NCBI GenBank assembly: GCA_024638445.1
Contig: JAHEKH010000020.1
Coordinates: 1-32,417 of the forward strand
DNA: 32,417 nt
Direction: 5' to 3'
From: Gammaproteobacteria bacterium
Lineage (GTDB): Bacteria > Pseudomonadota > Gammaproteobacteria > Steroidobacterales > JABDKV01
The translations under genes were made by a program, and so were the position numbers. Positions 1-8,133 of this stretch are shown here, one piece after another; positions within the stretch are counted from its first letter, which is position 1, and each line of letters begins with the position of its first letter. Below the pieces are notes generated by a model. The model was not told the origin of the DNA. It did not search any database and worked only from the letters and a program-made list of their open reading frames with translations.

Positions 1-912
1 GCCGCATTCCCGACGCATGCCAAGTTCAGGTTCGGCGACGACAAGCGTGTCGATACGCTGATCATCAACGGGGTCGAGTGTGAGCCCTACCTGACTACCG
101 ACAACCGGGTGATGGTCGAACAGTCCAACGACATCTTCACCGGTATCCGCTACCTGCTCAAAGCGTGTGACGCGCCGCGCGCGATCATTGCCGTCGAGGC
201 CAACAACCGCGATACGGCCAGGCACCTGGCCGGTCTCCTGCCACCCGGACTCCCGGTGGACATCGAGGTATTGAAGGTCAAGTATCCGCAAGGCGCCGAG
301 AAAATTCTCATCGAGGCGCTGCTCGGACGCGAGGTGCCGGCCGGGGGATTACCGATCGATGTCGGCGTCGTCTGCAACAACGTGGCAACGACTGCCGAGA
401 TCGGGCGTCTTCTTCCGCATGGGCGCGGAATCGCCGAGCGGGTCATTACGATCGCCGGGCCCGGTGTCGCAAAGCCGGGCAACTACCTGATACCGATCGG
501 CACGCCGGTACGATTTGCACTCGAGACCTGCGGCGCGGCCGAGGACGTGACACAGGTGTTCCTCGGTGGCCCGATGATGGGGGCGGCCGTGTCCAGCCTC
601 GATATACCCGTGACCAAGGGCACTTCAGGCATCCTGGCCTTCACCGAGCGGGAAACCGGACCGGTCGTCGACCGCAAGGTTCATCCCTGTATCCGCTGTG
701 CGCGCTGTGTCGAGGCCTGCCCGCTGTTTCTCAACCCCTCGATGCTGGGCCTGCTGGCAAAAAACGGTGAGTACGAGCGGATGGCTGACGAGTTCAACCT
801 GTCGGCGTGCTTCGAGTGTGGCAGCTGCACCTATGTCTGTCCGTCGCACATTCCGCTGGTCCAGCATTTCCGGCTGGCCAAGAAGATGGTCCGCAAGCTG
901 AGAAGTCCGTGA
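1..912 (+). CDS. rnfC: Electron transport complex subunit RnfC (5' partial)
   Basis: This is the membrane-associated Fe-S/flavoprotein subunit of the Rnf complex, which links NAD(H) and ferredoxin electron transfer to ion pumping. The frame is open from base 1, and the first visible residues (AAFPTHAKF, then LIINGVECEPYLTTDNR) match the FMN/NADH-binding core of RnfC, so the real start lies left of the window. Two ferredoxin-type [4Fe-4S] motifs are present: CIRCARCVEACP with its cysteines at 688-720, and CFECGSCTYVCP at 808-840. These separate it from NqrA, which lacks them. Only about 24 residues follow the second cluster, so this is the short form without the long Ala-rich tail of E. coli RsxC. 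Its stop codon overlaps the rnfD start by 4 nt. Family assignment is firm; the N-terminal part is unseen. Confidence 0.95.
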   Translation, partial: AAFPTHAKFRFGDDKRVDTLIINGVECEPYLTTDNRVMVEQSNDIFTGIRYLLKACDAPRAIIAVEANNRDTARHLAGLLPPGLPVDIEVLKVKYPQGAEKILIEALLGREVPAGGLPIDVGVVCNNVATTAEIGRLLPHGRGIAERVITIAGPGVAKPGNYLIPIGTPVRFALETCGAAEDVTQVFLGGPMMGAAVSSLDIPVTKGTSGILAFTERETGPVVDRKVHPCIRCARCVEACPLFLNPSMLGLLAKNGEYERMADEFNLSACFECGSCTYVCPSHIPLVQHFRLAKKMVRKLRSP

Positions 913-1910
913 GAAAGACGCTGGAAATTGCCTCTTCCCCGCATGTTGCCAGCGGCGCCAGCGTGGAACTGATCATGCGCAACGTCGTTTACGCGCTGCT
1001 GCCGGTCGTTGCGTTTGCGGTATTCGCCTTTGGCCTGGCGGCCCTGCTGGTCATCCTGACCGCCACGCTGGCCTGTGTCGGCACCGAGCACGCCTGCAAC
1101 CGCCTCGCCGGGCGCGAGTCCACGCTCGGCGACGGGTCGGTCGTGATCACCGGCCTGCTTTACGGGCTGGTGTTACCGCCGGCACTGCCGTTGTGGATGG
1201 TCGCCGTCGGCGGCATTTTCGGTGTCGGTGTAGGCAAGTTCCTCTTCGGCGGGCTCGGCGCAAACGCCTTCAACCCGGCGCTGGTAGGCCGCGCTTTCCT
1301 GCAGGCGGCATTCCCGGGTGCGATGACCTACTGGTCGCCCGCTTTCACTCCCGGCCGGTTTTCCGAGCTGCCGGGTTCGATCCTGACGCTGCCGTTTGCC
1401 GAACCGGCGTTCGATGCGGTAACGGCCGCCACTCCGCTGTCGGCGCTGAAATTTCGCGACACGGGAACCGAAATGGCCGACCTCGCCCTCGGACTGACCA
1501 GTGGCTCGGTCGGCGAAACCTGCGCTGTGCTGATCCTTGCGGGCGGCGTTTACCTCGTGGCCCGCAACATGATGAACTGGCGGATCCCGGTCGCTATCCT
1601 GGCGACCGTCGCGCTGATGAGCCTCGTGGCCGGCGCCGTCGCGCCCGGCGCCTACCCGGACCCGGCCTTCATGCTGTTTTCCGGCGGCCTGATGCTCGGC
1701 GCCGTTTACATGGCGACCGATCCGGTGGCTTCGCCGATTACCAACGCCGGTTGCTGGCTGTACGGACTGCTGATCGGCGCCCTGGTGGTGGTGATCCGCT
1801 TCTGGGGCGGCATGCCCGAGGGCGTGATGTACGCCATCCTGCTGGCCAACGCGGTTTCGCCGCATATCGACAACGTGATCCAGCCACGCGTTTACGGGAC
1901 GGCCCGGTGA
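909..1910 (+). CDS. rnfD: Electron transport complex membrane subunit RnfD
   Basis: RnfD is a polytopic inner-membrane subunit homologous to NqrB and carries a covalently bound FMN. The chosen start is GTG at 909, which forms a GTGA overlap with the rnfC stop and gives the family-typical beginning with SPHVASGASVELIMRNV. A longer reading from 807 would run inside rnfC and is rejected. The 333-residue product has many hydrophobic helices, the conserved GLGANAFNPALVGRAFL segment, and a flavinylation motif DAVTAATP around Thr175, which fits the Dxx(S/T)xAT pattern used by ApbE-type flavin transferases. No apbE is visible in the window. It sits between rnfC and rnfG, as in other rnf operons, and is probably translationally coupled to both. 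Confidence 0.95.
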   Translation: MRKTLEIASSPHVASGASVELIMRNVVYALLPVVAFAVFAFGLAALLVILTATLACVGTEHACNRLAGRESTLGDGSVVITGLLYGLVLPPALPLWMVAVGGIFGVGVGKFLFGGLGANAFNPALVGRAFLQAAFPGAMTYWSPAFTPGRFSELPGSILTLPFAEPAFDAVTAATPLSALKFRDTGTEMADLALGLTSGSVGETCAVLILAGGVYLVARNMMNWRIPVAILATVALMSLVAGAVAPGAYPDPAFMLFSGGLMLGAVYMATDPVASPITNAGCWLYGLLIGALVVVIRFWGGMPEGVMYAILLANAVSPHIDNVIQPRVYGTAR

Positions 1911-2584
1911 CCGCGGCGTCCACTCCCCTCGCCATGTTTCGCACTGTCGTGGGTGTCGGAATGCTGTGCGCCCTCCTGATCGTCGGCGTCTACGAGGCCA
2001 CCGCTTTACGGATCGCCGACAACGAGGCGCGAGCTCTCGAGTCTGCCGTGCTCGAAGTCCTGCCGCAGGCGAAACAGCTGCGGTCCATTGCCTTGTCCGC
2101 CGGCCGGCAGATCGTCGACGCAGAGCCGGCAGACCAGCCGCTGCCGGCGTTCCTCGGCTACGACGACCAGGGCGATCTGGTCGGAGCAGCGATTACGGCG
2201 GCCGGGATGGGCTACCAGGACACTATCGAGGTGATTTACGCCTATTCATTCGAGGGTTCGAAAATCGTTGGCATGCGTGTGCTGCAGAGCCTGGAGACAC
2301 CCGGCCTTGGCACCCGCATCGAGACCGATCCCGATTTTACGGCCAACTTCGACGCGCTCGATGTGGCCGTCAATGCCGCCGGCAGCGGGCTGCGTAACCC
2401 CCTAACTACGGTGCCCCAGGGCACGAAGACCGAGGCCTGGCAGATCGATGCCATCACCGGTGCAACCGTATCCTCGGAAGCGGTTGGCGATCTGCTGAAC
2501 CAGAGCGCACAGCTCTGGGTGCCAGTGCTCGTTCGCGATGCCATCCAGCTGATGCGTCTGGCCGACAGGGAAGAGCAACCGTGA
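1907..2584 (+). CDS. rnfG: Electron transport complex subunit RnfG
   Basis: RnfG is homologous to NqrC: one N-terminal transmembrane helix and a periplasmic FMN-binding domain. The start is GTG at 1907, overlapping the rnfD stop by 4 nt, giving 225 residues. Residues about 12-30 form the membrane anchor. The family signature ETPGLGTRIE is at about 130-139. The covalent FMN motif DAITGATVSS is at 181-190, placing the acceptor Thr at 187 (Dxx(S/T)GAT pattern). The C-terminus is short. Flavinylation would need an ApbE transferase encoded elsewhere. Both the start and the identity are well supported by the overlap architecture and motifs. Confidence 0.95.
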   Translation: MTAASTPLAMFRTVVGVGMLCALLIVGVYEATALRIADNEARALESAVLEVLPQAKQLRSIALSAGRQIVDAEPADQPLPAFLGYDDQGDLVGAAITAAGMGYQDTIEVIYAYSFEGSKIVGMRVLQSLETPGLGTRIETDPDFTANFDALDVAVNAAGSGLRNPLTTVPQGTKTEAWQIDAITGATVSSEAVGDLLNQSAQLWVPVLVRDAIQLMRLADREEQP

Positions 2585-3216
2585 GCAATCCATCCACCGA
2601 CGATTTTGTCAGGGGCCTGTGGCGCCAGAATCCCGTATTCGTCCAGCTGTTGGGGTTGTGCCCGGCACTGGCGGTTTCCAACAGCGCCATCAACTCGCTG
2701 ACCATGGGGCTCGCGACGAGTTTTGTGCTGCTCGCGTCCGGGCTGGTCATCTCCTCAATTCGCTCGTGGGTGCCGGCCGATGTGCGCATCGTGACCTATA
2801 TTTGCATCATCGCCAGCTTCGTCACCTGTGTCGACTTCACGATCAAGGCAATCAGCCTGGAGCTGCACAAGAGCCTAGGCGCGTTCATTTCACTCATCGT
2901 CGTCAACTGCCTGATCCTGGGACGGGCCGAATCCTTTGCCTCGAGAAATACGCCGGTGCGTGCGGTGCTGGACGCGCTTGGCATGGGGGCCGGCTTCACG
3001 GTCTCGCTGCTGCTCATCGGGTCGGTGCGCGAAATCCTGGGCAGCGGCACGCTTTTCGGCATGGCGGTCCTGCCGGCGGGTTTCCAGACCTGGACCGTGA
3101 TGATCCTGCCCAGTGGAGGCTTTTTCGTGCTCGCGCTGTGGCTGCTGATCATTAATCGCTGGCAGCAGGCTGCAGAACGGACCGGCAGCCCGGCTGCCGA
3201 AGGAGCCGGGAAATGA
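2581..3216 (+). CDS. rnfE: Electron transport complex membrane subunit RnfE
   Basis: RnfE is a homologue of NqrD, one of the two pseudo-symmetric membrane subunits (with RnfA) that hold a membrane-embedded iron-sulfur centre in this superfamily. The product is 211 residues with about six helices, beginning FVRGLWRQNPVFVQLLGLCPALAVS. It contains the conserved LGLCP and VVNCLILGRAESFAS segments; each carries a Cys of the type used for the intramembrane Fe centre. Start GTG at 2581 overlaps the rnfG stop by 4 nt. It is followed by rnfA with an ATGA overlap. Confidence 0.95.
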   Translation: MSNPSTDDFVRGLWRQNPVFVQLLGLCPALAVSNSAINSLTMGLATSFVLLASGLVISSIRSWVPADVRIVTYICIIASFVTCVDFTIKAISLELHKSLGAFISLIVVNCLILGRAESFASRNTPVRAVLDALGMGAGFTVSLLLIGSVREILGSGTLFGMAVLPAGFQTWTVMILPSGGFFVLALWLLIINRWQQAAERTGSPAAEGAGK

Positions 3217-3794
3217 GCGACGCGACGCACTGGTCGATTTTTGTCAATGCAGCGCTGATCAATAATTTTGTGCTGGCCTATTTTCTCGGTCTGTGTCCGT
3301 TCATGGGTGTTTCGGCGAAGCTCTCGACCGCATTGCGGATGGGCGGCGCGGTGACGTTCGTGATGCTGGTTGCCTCCACCTGCGCCTACTGGCTCAACCA
3401 GCTGCTCCTGGTGCTCGACGTGACGTATTTGCGATTGATTTCGTACGTCCTGGTCATCGCCTCGACGGTCCAGCTGGTCGAAATGTTGCTGCGCAAGCTG
3501 AGTCCGGCCTCGTTCCGTGCCCTCGGCATTTTCCTGCCGCTGATCACCACCAACTGCGCGATCCTGGGCCTGGCGCTGTTTCAGACGAACCGCGGCTACG
3601 GCTTCAGTCAGTGCATTGCTTTCGCGTTGGGAGCGGCGGCGGGTTTTACGCTGGCGCTGGTCCTGATGGCGGGCGTGCGGGAGAAGCTGGACCTGGTACC
3701 GGTTCCCGAGGTGGTCCGGGGCGCGAGTGCGGCACTGATCGTCGCCGGAATTCTCAGCCTGAGCTTCATGGGCTTCGCGGGACTCGGGAGCTGA
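3213..3794 (+). CDS. rnfA: Electron transport complex membrane subunit RnfA
   Basis: RnfA is a homologue of NqrE and partner of RnfE. The product is 193 residues, about the usual family length, and begins with ATG at 3213 overlapping the rnfE stop (ATGA). Signature segments are NNFVLAYFLGLCPFMGVS near the N-terminus and LPLITTNCAILGLALF in the middle; the two Cys residues (GLCP and TNCA) are those expected to ligate the membrane Fe centre shared with RnfE. In clostridial-type order (C-D-G-E-A-B) rnfB would come next. Here a 54-codon gene and an FNR-like reductase follow instead. Confidence 0.95.
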   Translation: MSDATHWSIFVNAALINNFVLAYFLGLCPFMGVSAKLSTALRMGGAVTFVMLVASTCAYWLNQLLLVLDVTYLRLISYVLVIASTVQLVEMLLRKLSPASFRALGIFLPLITTNCAILGLALFQTNRGYGFSQCIAFALGAAAGFTLALVLMAGVREKLDLVPVPEVVRGASAALIVAGILSLSFMGFAGLGS

Positions 3795-3797
3795 GCC

Positions 3798-3962
3798 GTG
3801 ATCGTAAAATGGATTGTCGCCAGCCTGTTCATTGCCGCCCTTGTCGGCCTCCGGGTGCTGCTTACCCGGCGGGGACTGCTGCCGGAACGCTCCGGCGGAT
3901 GCCATGGCGACCAATGTGCCGGCGCCGACTGCATGAGGAGAGACAACAATGCGCCTGACTGA
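3798..3962 (+). CDS. Small Cys-rich single-helix membrane protein, possibly NqrM-like
   Basis: This 54-codon gene starts with GTG at 3798, three bases after the rnfA stop, with GGGAG at 3786-3790 as a well-spaced ribosome binding site. It overlaps the next gene by 14 nt. The product has a hydrophobic helix at residues about 2-22, then basic residues (LTRRG), then a Cys cluster (GCHGDQCAGADC, a Cx4Cx4C spacing), and ends in a polar tail. I do not recognise the exact family. The layout of one helix plus a short Cys cluster recalls NqrM, the iron-delivery maturation factor of Na+-NQR, and also FeoB-associated Cys-rich proteins. A role in assembling the RnfA/RnfE iron centre is an inference from position and cysteines. 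It is too short to be RnfB and lacks RnfB's ferredoxin clusters. Confidence 0.7.
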   Translation: MIVKWIVASLFIAALVGLRVLLTRRGLLPERSGGCHGDQCAGADCMRRDNNAPD

Positions 3963-4806
3963 CTACGATATCGATACCCGTTACGCCGCAAAGGTGGTGA
4001 GCAATGAAGGACTCACCGACACCGATGCGGAAGATGAGGTTTGCGAAATCGTCCTGGACGTGGCCGACGACGGCATAAGCTACAAAGTCGGCCAGATAGT
4101 GGGCGTACTGGTGCCTGGTCCCCACGAGTTCGGCCAACCCTGGCATCACCGGCTCTACAGCATCGCCGATGTCCCTGCGGTCAACGAACACGGTCATTCG
4201 CGCATCACCATCGTGGTTCGCCGCTGCGACTATGTCGATGAATACAGCGGCGAGCGCTTTCGCGGCGTGAGCTCGAATTATCTCTGCGACCGGCGTCCCG
4301 GTGACCCGGTCACGCTGACCGGCCCGTTCGGGCAGCCTTTCTCCGTGCCGGCGAATCGCAGCGCAAACCTGTTCATGATCGGGCTCGGTACGGGCATCGC
4401 CCCTTTCCGCGGCCTGGTCAAACGGATCTACGAGCACGAAAAGAACTGGCAGGGCAAGGTGAGGCTCCTGTATGGCGCCCGCTCCGGGCTCGAACTGCTG
4501 TATATGAATGACCGCCGGGATGATTTCTCGAAGTACTATGACGAGGAGACTTTCGAAGCGATCAAGGCGCTGAGCCCGAGGCCCAACTGGGCCGATCCCA
4601 TTGCCTGGGACTACGCCATCGAAGATCGGGTCGAGGAGATCGTCGCTTTGCTCGATGACCCCAACACCTATGTTTACGTGGCCGGCGTCAGGCAGATCGC
4701 CAGCATGCTGGACCAGCTGTTCAGCAGCCAGTTTGGCCCACTGGCCTGGGACAAGCGAAAACAGCAGCTTGTCGCCGACGGTCGCTGGGTGGAATTGCTT
4801 TACTAG
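3949..4806 (+). CDS. Plant-type ferredoxin-NAD(P)+ reductase-like flavoprotein
   Basis: A 285-residue soluble FAD/NAD(P)H reductase of the plant-type FNR superfamily. The FAD-binding barrel carries RLYSIAD (68-74) and GVSSNYLCD (106-114). The pyridine-nucleotide domain carries GLGTGIAPFRG (145-155) and VYVAGVRQIASML (242-254). The chain ends in RWVELLY with a C-terminal aromatic, the residue that stacks on the flavin in plant FNRs. No [2Fe-2S] ferredoxin domain and no membrane helix are present, unlike NqrF. The start ATG at 3949 has AGGAGA upstream and overlaps the small Cys-rich gene, so it belongs to the rnf operon. It probably feeds or drains electrons of the Rnf complex through NAD(P)H and ferredoxin. 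BoxA-like reductase is an alternative label. NADH versus NADPH preference cannot be read with certainty. Confidence 0.85.
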   Translation: MRLTDYDIDTRYAAKVVSNEGLTDTDAEDEVCEIVLDVADDGISYKVGQIVGVLVPGPHEFGQPWHHRLYSIADVPAVNEHGHSRITIVVRRCDYVDEYSGERFRGVSSNYLCDRRPGDPVTLTGPFGQPFSVPANRSANLFMIGLGTGIAPFRGLVKRIYEHEKNWQGKVRLLYGARSGLELLYMNDRRDDFSKYYDEETFEAIKALSPRPNWADPIAWDYAIEDRVEEIVALLDDPNTYVYVAGVRQIASMLDQLFSSQFGPLAWDKRKQQLVADGRWVELLY

Positions 4807-4813
4807 CCAGAGA

Positions 4814-4841
4814 GCCGCCATAAATCGGGCGGCCCCGTTTT
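4814..4841 (+). terminator. Weak intrinsic terminator after the rnf operon
   Basis: A 6-bp inverted repeat, GCCGCC at 4814-4819 and GGCGGC at 4828-4833, lies 8 nt after the reductase stop and is followed by CCCG and TTTT at 4838-4841. It could end the rnf transcript before ppsA, but the short T run makes it weak. Confidence 0.4.
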
Positions 4842-4944
4842 ATCCCGTTTCGGTTTCTCCTGATGGCCCGCCTGCGGTCCCGGCGGCACCATGTAGCCCC
4901 GGGTCCGCGCCGCAGGTGCGGATCGTCACGTCGAGGAATCCCTG

Positions 4945-7356
4945 ATGCCCGCTAAGCGTTTCGTCCGCTGGTTCGAAGAGCTGTCTATCGATGATGTCGC
5001 CGAAGTGGGTGGCAAGAATGCATCGCTGGGCGAAATGTACCGTGAGCTGACCGCCGACGGTGTTCGCGTACCCAACGGCTTCGCAACCACAGCCGACGCC
5101 TTTCGCCTGGTGCTGGACCAGGCCGGAGTGACGGATCAGCTGCGCGACGTGCTGGCGGGACTCGACCCGGACGATTCGGCCGACCTGGCACGCCGCGCTC
5201 ACCGGTGTCGCGACATCGTATACAGTGCCGAATTCCCCACCCGGCTGCGGGCTGAAATCCTGGAAGGGTTTGGCAAGCTGCAGGAGCAGTACGGGGAGGA
5301 TGTCACGGTCGCCGTTCGAAGCTCCGCGACGGCGGAGGACCTGCCGACGGCCAGTTTTGCCGGCCAGCACGAAAGCTATCTCAACGTGAGCGGCGGCGAG
5401 GCGCTGATCGATGCCTGCCACCGGTGTTTTGCCAGCCTGTTCACTGAACGCGGCATACGCTATCGCATCGACCAGGGCTTCGATCATTTCAAGGTAGCGT
5501 TGTCCGTTGGCATCATGAAAATGGTGCGCTCGGATCGTGCCGCCAGCGGCGTTATTTTCACGCTCGACACCGAGTCGTCTTTTCGCGATGTCGTTTTTAT
5601 CACGGGCAGTTACGGGCTCGGCGAGAATGTCGTTCAGGGGGCCGTCGATCCCGATGAGTTCTACGTGCATAAACCGACTTTTCGCCAGGGACATCGGGTC
5701 GTATTACGGCGTAACCTGGGCGAGAAGAAGATCAAGATGGTCTATGGTCACGGGCGCTCGGCCGCGACGACGCACAACATCCCCACGCCCAAACCCCAGC
5801 GCCGGCGTTTCTGCATCGATGACGGCGAAGTCCTGGAGCTCGCCGAGTTTGCACTGAAGATCGAGGACCACTACTCGCAGCAGGCAGGCTACGACAAGCC
5901 CATGGACATCGAGTGGGCCAAGGACGCCGACGACGGCGAGCTCTACATCGTGCAGGCACGCCCTGAAACGGTGGCGTCGCAACAGGGTGGAAACGTGCTC
6001 GTCGAGTATGAACTGAAAGATACCGGTGACGCGCTGGTGACCGGCCGGGCCGTCGGCAGCCGCATCGCATCCGGCCGTGTGCGCGTCCTGCACGACAAGT
6101 CCGAGCTGCCGCAGTTCAAGGCGGGCGAAGTTCTCGTTTCGGACATGACAACGCCCGACTGGGGCGCCGTGCTCAAGCGTGCGGCGGCGGTGGTCACGAA
6201 TCGCGGCGGGCGCACCTGTCACGCCGCTATCGTGGCACGCGAGCTGGGGATTCCGGCGGTGATCGGCACCGAAGATGCGACCGAACGGCTCCAGAGCGGC
6301 AAAGCCGTCACCGTGAGCTGTGCCGACGGAGACGTTGGGCATGTTTACAACGGTGAGCTGCCTTTTTCGGTGACAGAAACCAATCTCGACGAAATCGGCA
6401 CGCCCCGGACCGAGCTGATGATCAACATCGGTAATCCGGACGTTGCCTTCAAGCTGGCTGCGCTGCCGTGTGCTGGCGTTGGTCTCGCCCGCCTGGAGTT
6501 CATCATCACCGAGTTCGTCAAGGCGCACCCCCAGGCGCTGCTGCACCCCGACCGGATCGAGGACACCGAGGTCCGCGCGCAGATCATGGATATGGCGCGC
6601 AACCACGCAAGCCCGGCCGCTTTCTTCGTCGACAAGGTCGCCGAGGGAGTCGGAACGATAGCCGCGGCTTTCTATCCCCGTCCGGTCGTGGTCCGTCTCT
6701 CGGACTTCAAAACGAACGAATACGCCAACCTGCTGGGCGGCGCCGACTTCGAGCCCAAAGAAGAAAACCCGATGATCGGCTTCCGCGGCGCCTCGCGCTA
6801 CACCCACCCCTCTTACGCCGACGCATTTGCCCTGGAGTGCGAGGCCATGAAGCGGGTTCGCGAGGACATGGGACTCTCCAACGTGCGGCTGATGATCCCG
6901 TTTTGCCGCCGGGTCGGGGAGGCCGCGCGCGTTCTCGAGACGATGGCAAAGAACGGCCTGGAACGCGGAGTCAACGATCTGCAGGTCTACGTGATGTGTG
7001 AAATCCCGAACAACGTGATCCAGATCGATGCCTTTGCCGAGCATTTCGACGGATTTTCGATCGGCTCGAACGACCTCACCCAGCTGACCCTGGGCGTGGA
7101 CCGGGATTCCGACCTCGTTGCGTTCGAGTTCGACGAACGTGATCCGGGCATCCTGGCGATGCTGAAGATGGCTATCGACGGCGCGAAACGTAACGGCCGC
7201 CACATCGGAATCTGCGGGCAGGCACCCTCCGATTATCCCGAAATTGCCGAGTTCCTGGTTCGTGCCGGCATTGACTCGATCAGCCTCAATCCGGACACCC
7301 TGCTGAAATCGATGATCTCGATTAACGAGATCGAACGGGAACTGGATTCCGGGTGA
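4945..7356 (+). CDS. ppsA: Phosphoenolpyruvate synthase
   Basis: Converts pyruvate + ATP + water to phosphoenolpyruvate + AMP + phosphate, the entry step of gluconeogenesis from pyruvate or lactate. At 803 residues it is close to the E. coli enzyme (792). The N-terminal ATP-grasp domain carries the AVRSSATAEDLPTASFAGQ motif. The central phosphohistidine domain carries GGRTCHAAIVARELGIPA with the swivelling His at residue 426. The C-terminal PEP-binding barrel carries IGSNDLTQLTLGVDRDS and GICGQAPSDYPE with the catalytic Cys. Start ATG at 4945 is preceded by GAGG about 9 nt upstream. It is a stand-alone gene on the plus strand; the regulatory kinase/phosphatase (PpsR) is not next to it here. 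It converges with the methyltransferase gene, 9 nt apart. Confidence 0.97.
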   Translation: MPAKRFVRWFEELSIDDVAEVGGKNASLGEMYRELTADGVRVPNGFATTADAFRLVLDQAGVTDQLRDVLAGLDPDDSADLARRAHRCRDIVYSAEFPTRLRAEILEGFGKLQEQYGEDVTVAVRSSATAEDLPTASFAGQHESYLNVSGGEALIDACHRCFASLFTERGIRYRIDQGFDHFKVALSVGIMKMVRSDRAASGVIFTLDTESSFRDVVFITGSYGLGENVVQGAVDPDEFYVHKPTFRQGHRVVLRRNLGEKKIKMVYGHGRSAATTHNIPTPKPQRRRFCIDDGEVLELAEFALKIEDHYSQQAGYDKPMDIEWAKDADDGELYIVQARPETVASQQGGNVLVEYELKDTGDALVTGRAVGSRIASGRVRVLHDKSELPQFKAGEVLVSDMTTPDWGAVLKRAAAVVTNRGGRTCHAAIVARELGIPAVIGTEDATERLQSGKAVTVSCADGDVGHVYNGELPFSVTETNLDEIGTPRTELMINIGNPDVAFKLAALPCAGVGLARLEFIITEFVKAHPQALLHPDRIEDTEVRAQIMDMARNHASPAAFFVDKVAEGVGTIAAAFYPRPVVVRLSDFKTNEYANLLGGADFEPKEENPMIGFRGASRYTHPSYADAFALECEAMKRVREDMGLSNVRLMIPFCRRVGEAARVLETMAKNGLERGVNDLQVYVMCEIPNNVIQIDAFAEHFDGFSIGSNDLTQLTLGVDRDSDLVAFEFDERDPGILAMLKMAIDGAKRNGRHIGICGQAPSDYPEIAEFLVRAGIDSISLNPDTLLKSMISINEIERELDSG

Positions 7357-7365
7357 ACCGGGTTG

Positions 7366-8079
7366 CTACTCGTCGCGAGTAAACGGAACGAAAATCACCG
7401 GGGCGACGTTCCGGGTCTCCACGGACCCGTCGTCGTTCCTGGTCAGCACCTGTAGCACCTGTGACCGGCCAGGGGGACCAACGGGAATCACCAGCCGGCC
7501 GCCCGGCCCGAGCTGATCGATCAGCGGCTGCGGCACCGACTCGGGCGCCGCGGTTACGACAATTGCGTCAAACGGCGCGTGCTCCGGCCAGCCGGCATAG
7601 CCGTCACCTGACCTGACCGAGACGTTCTGATAACCCAGCTCCTCCAGCTTTCGTGCCGCTTGCCGGGCGAGGACATCGACGATTTCGATCGTGTAGACAT
7701 GACTGGCCATTTCCGCCAGCACGGCCGCCTGGTATCCAGACCCGGTGCCGACTTCGAGTACGACGGATTCCTCATCCACCGCCGCCAGTTCTGTCATGAG
7801 TGCGACGATATAGGGCTGGGAAATCGTCTGGCCTTCGCCAATCGGCAGCGGCCGGTTGTCATAGGCAGCGCCGCGATACCGCTCCGGCACGAACTCGTGG
7901 CGCGGCACGTTTTTCATTACGGCGAGCACACGCTCGCCAACGTAGGGCGGTCCGCTGCGCTGGATTTCCTCGATCATGCGTTCGGCGGCCGTAACAGGAG
8001 CATCCGGCGGGTCACGCTCCTGGGTACTGCATCCCGCCGCAACCAGCGCCGCGGCAACAGTCGCGAAAACCTGCTTCAT
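7366..8079 (-). CDS. pcm: Protein-L-isoaspartate O-methyltransferase with lipoprotein signal
   Basis: An AdoMet-dependent carboxyl methyltransferase that starts repair of isoaspartyl residues in damaged proteins. Family motifs are GEGQTISQPY (about 81-90) and the AdoMet loop EVGTGSGYQ (109-117), followed by the IEIVDVLARQA acidic strand. The start at 8079 is chosen because GGAGGAGG lies just upstream and because it yields a clean lipoprotein signal: MKQVFATVAAALVAAGC with a lipobox Cys at 17. A start at 8112 would bury that signal. Predicted location is therefore membrane-anchored outside the cytoplasm, which is unusual because the usual Pcm is cytosolic and AdoMet is not known to be plentiful in the periplasm. 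It lies 54 nt downstream of the host-attachment-family gene on the same strand and may share its transcript. Confidence 0.9.
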   Translation of the reverse strand: MKQVFATVAAALVAAGCSTQERDPPDAPVTAAERMIEEIQRSGPPYVGERVLAVMKNVPRHEFVPERYRGAAYDNRPLPIGEGQTISQPYIVALMTELAAVDEESVVLEVGTGSGYQAAVLAEMASHVYTIEIVDVLARQAARKLEELGYQNVSVRSGDGYAGWPEHAPFDAIVVTAAPESVPQPLIDQLGPGGRLVIPVGPPGRSQVLQVLTRNDDGSVETRNVAPVIFVPFTRDE

Positions 8080-8133
8080 TCGGCGACCTCCTCCATCGGC
8101 CAGCGCCGACAATAGCCATCATCGCCGTCGCCC

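Noticed and set aside
2796-3914. Minus-strand open frame (372 codons) across rnfE/rnfA
   Set aside because: Gln/Arg/His-rich shadow composition and complete overlap with conserved rnf genes.
3798-3962. Degenerate RnfB remnant
   Set aside because: It has one helix and cysteines like the start of RnfB, but the spacing (Cx4Cx4C) is not the RnfB CxxCxxxxC-type cluster, no ferredoxin motifs follow, and the gene has its own start, stop and ribosome binding site.
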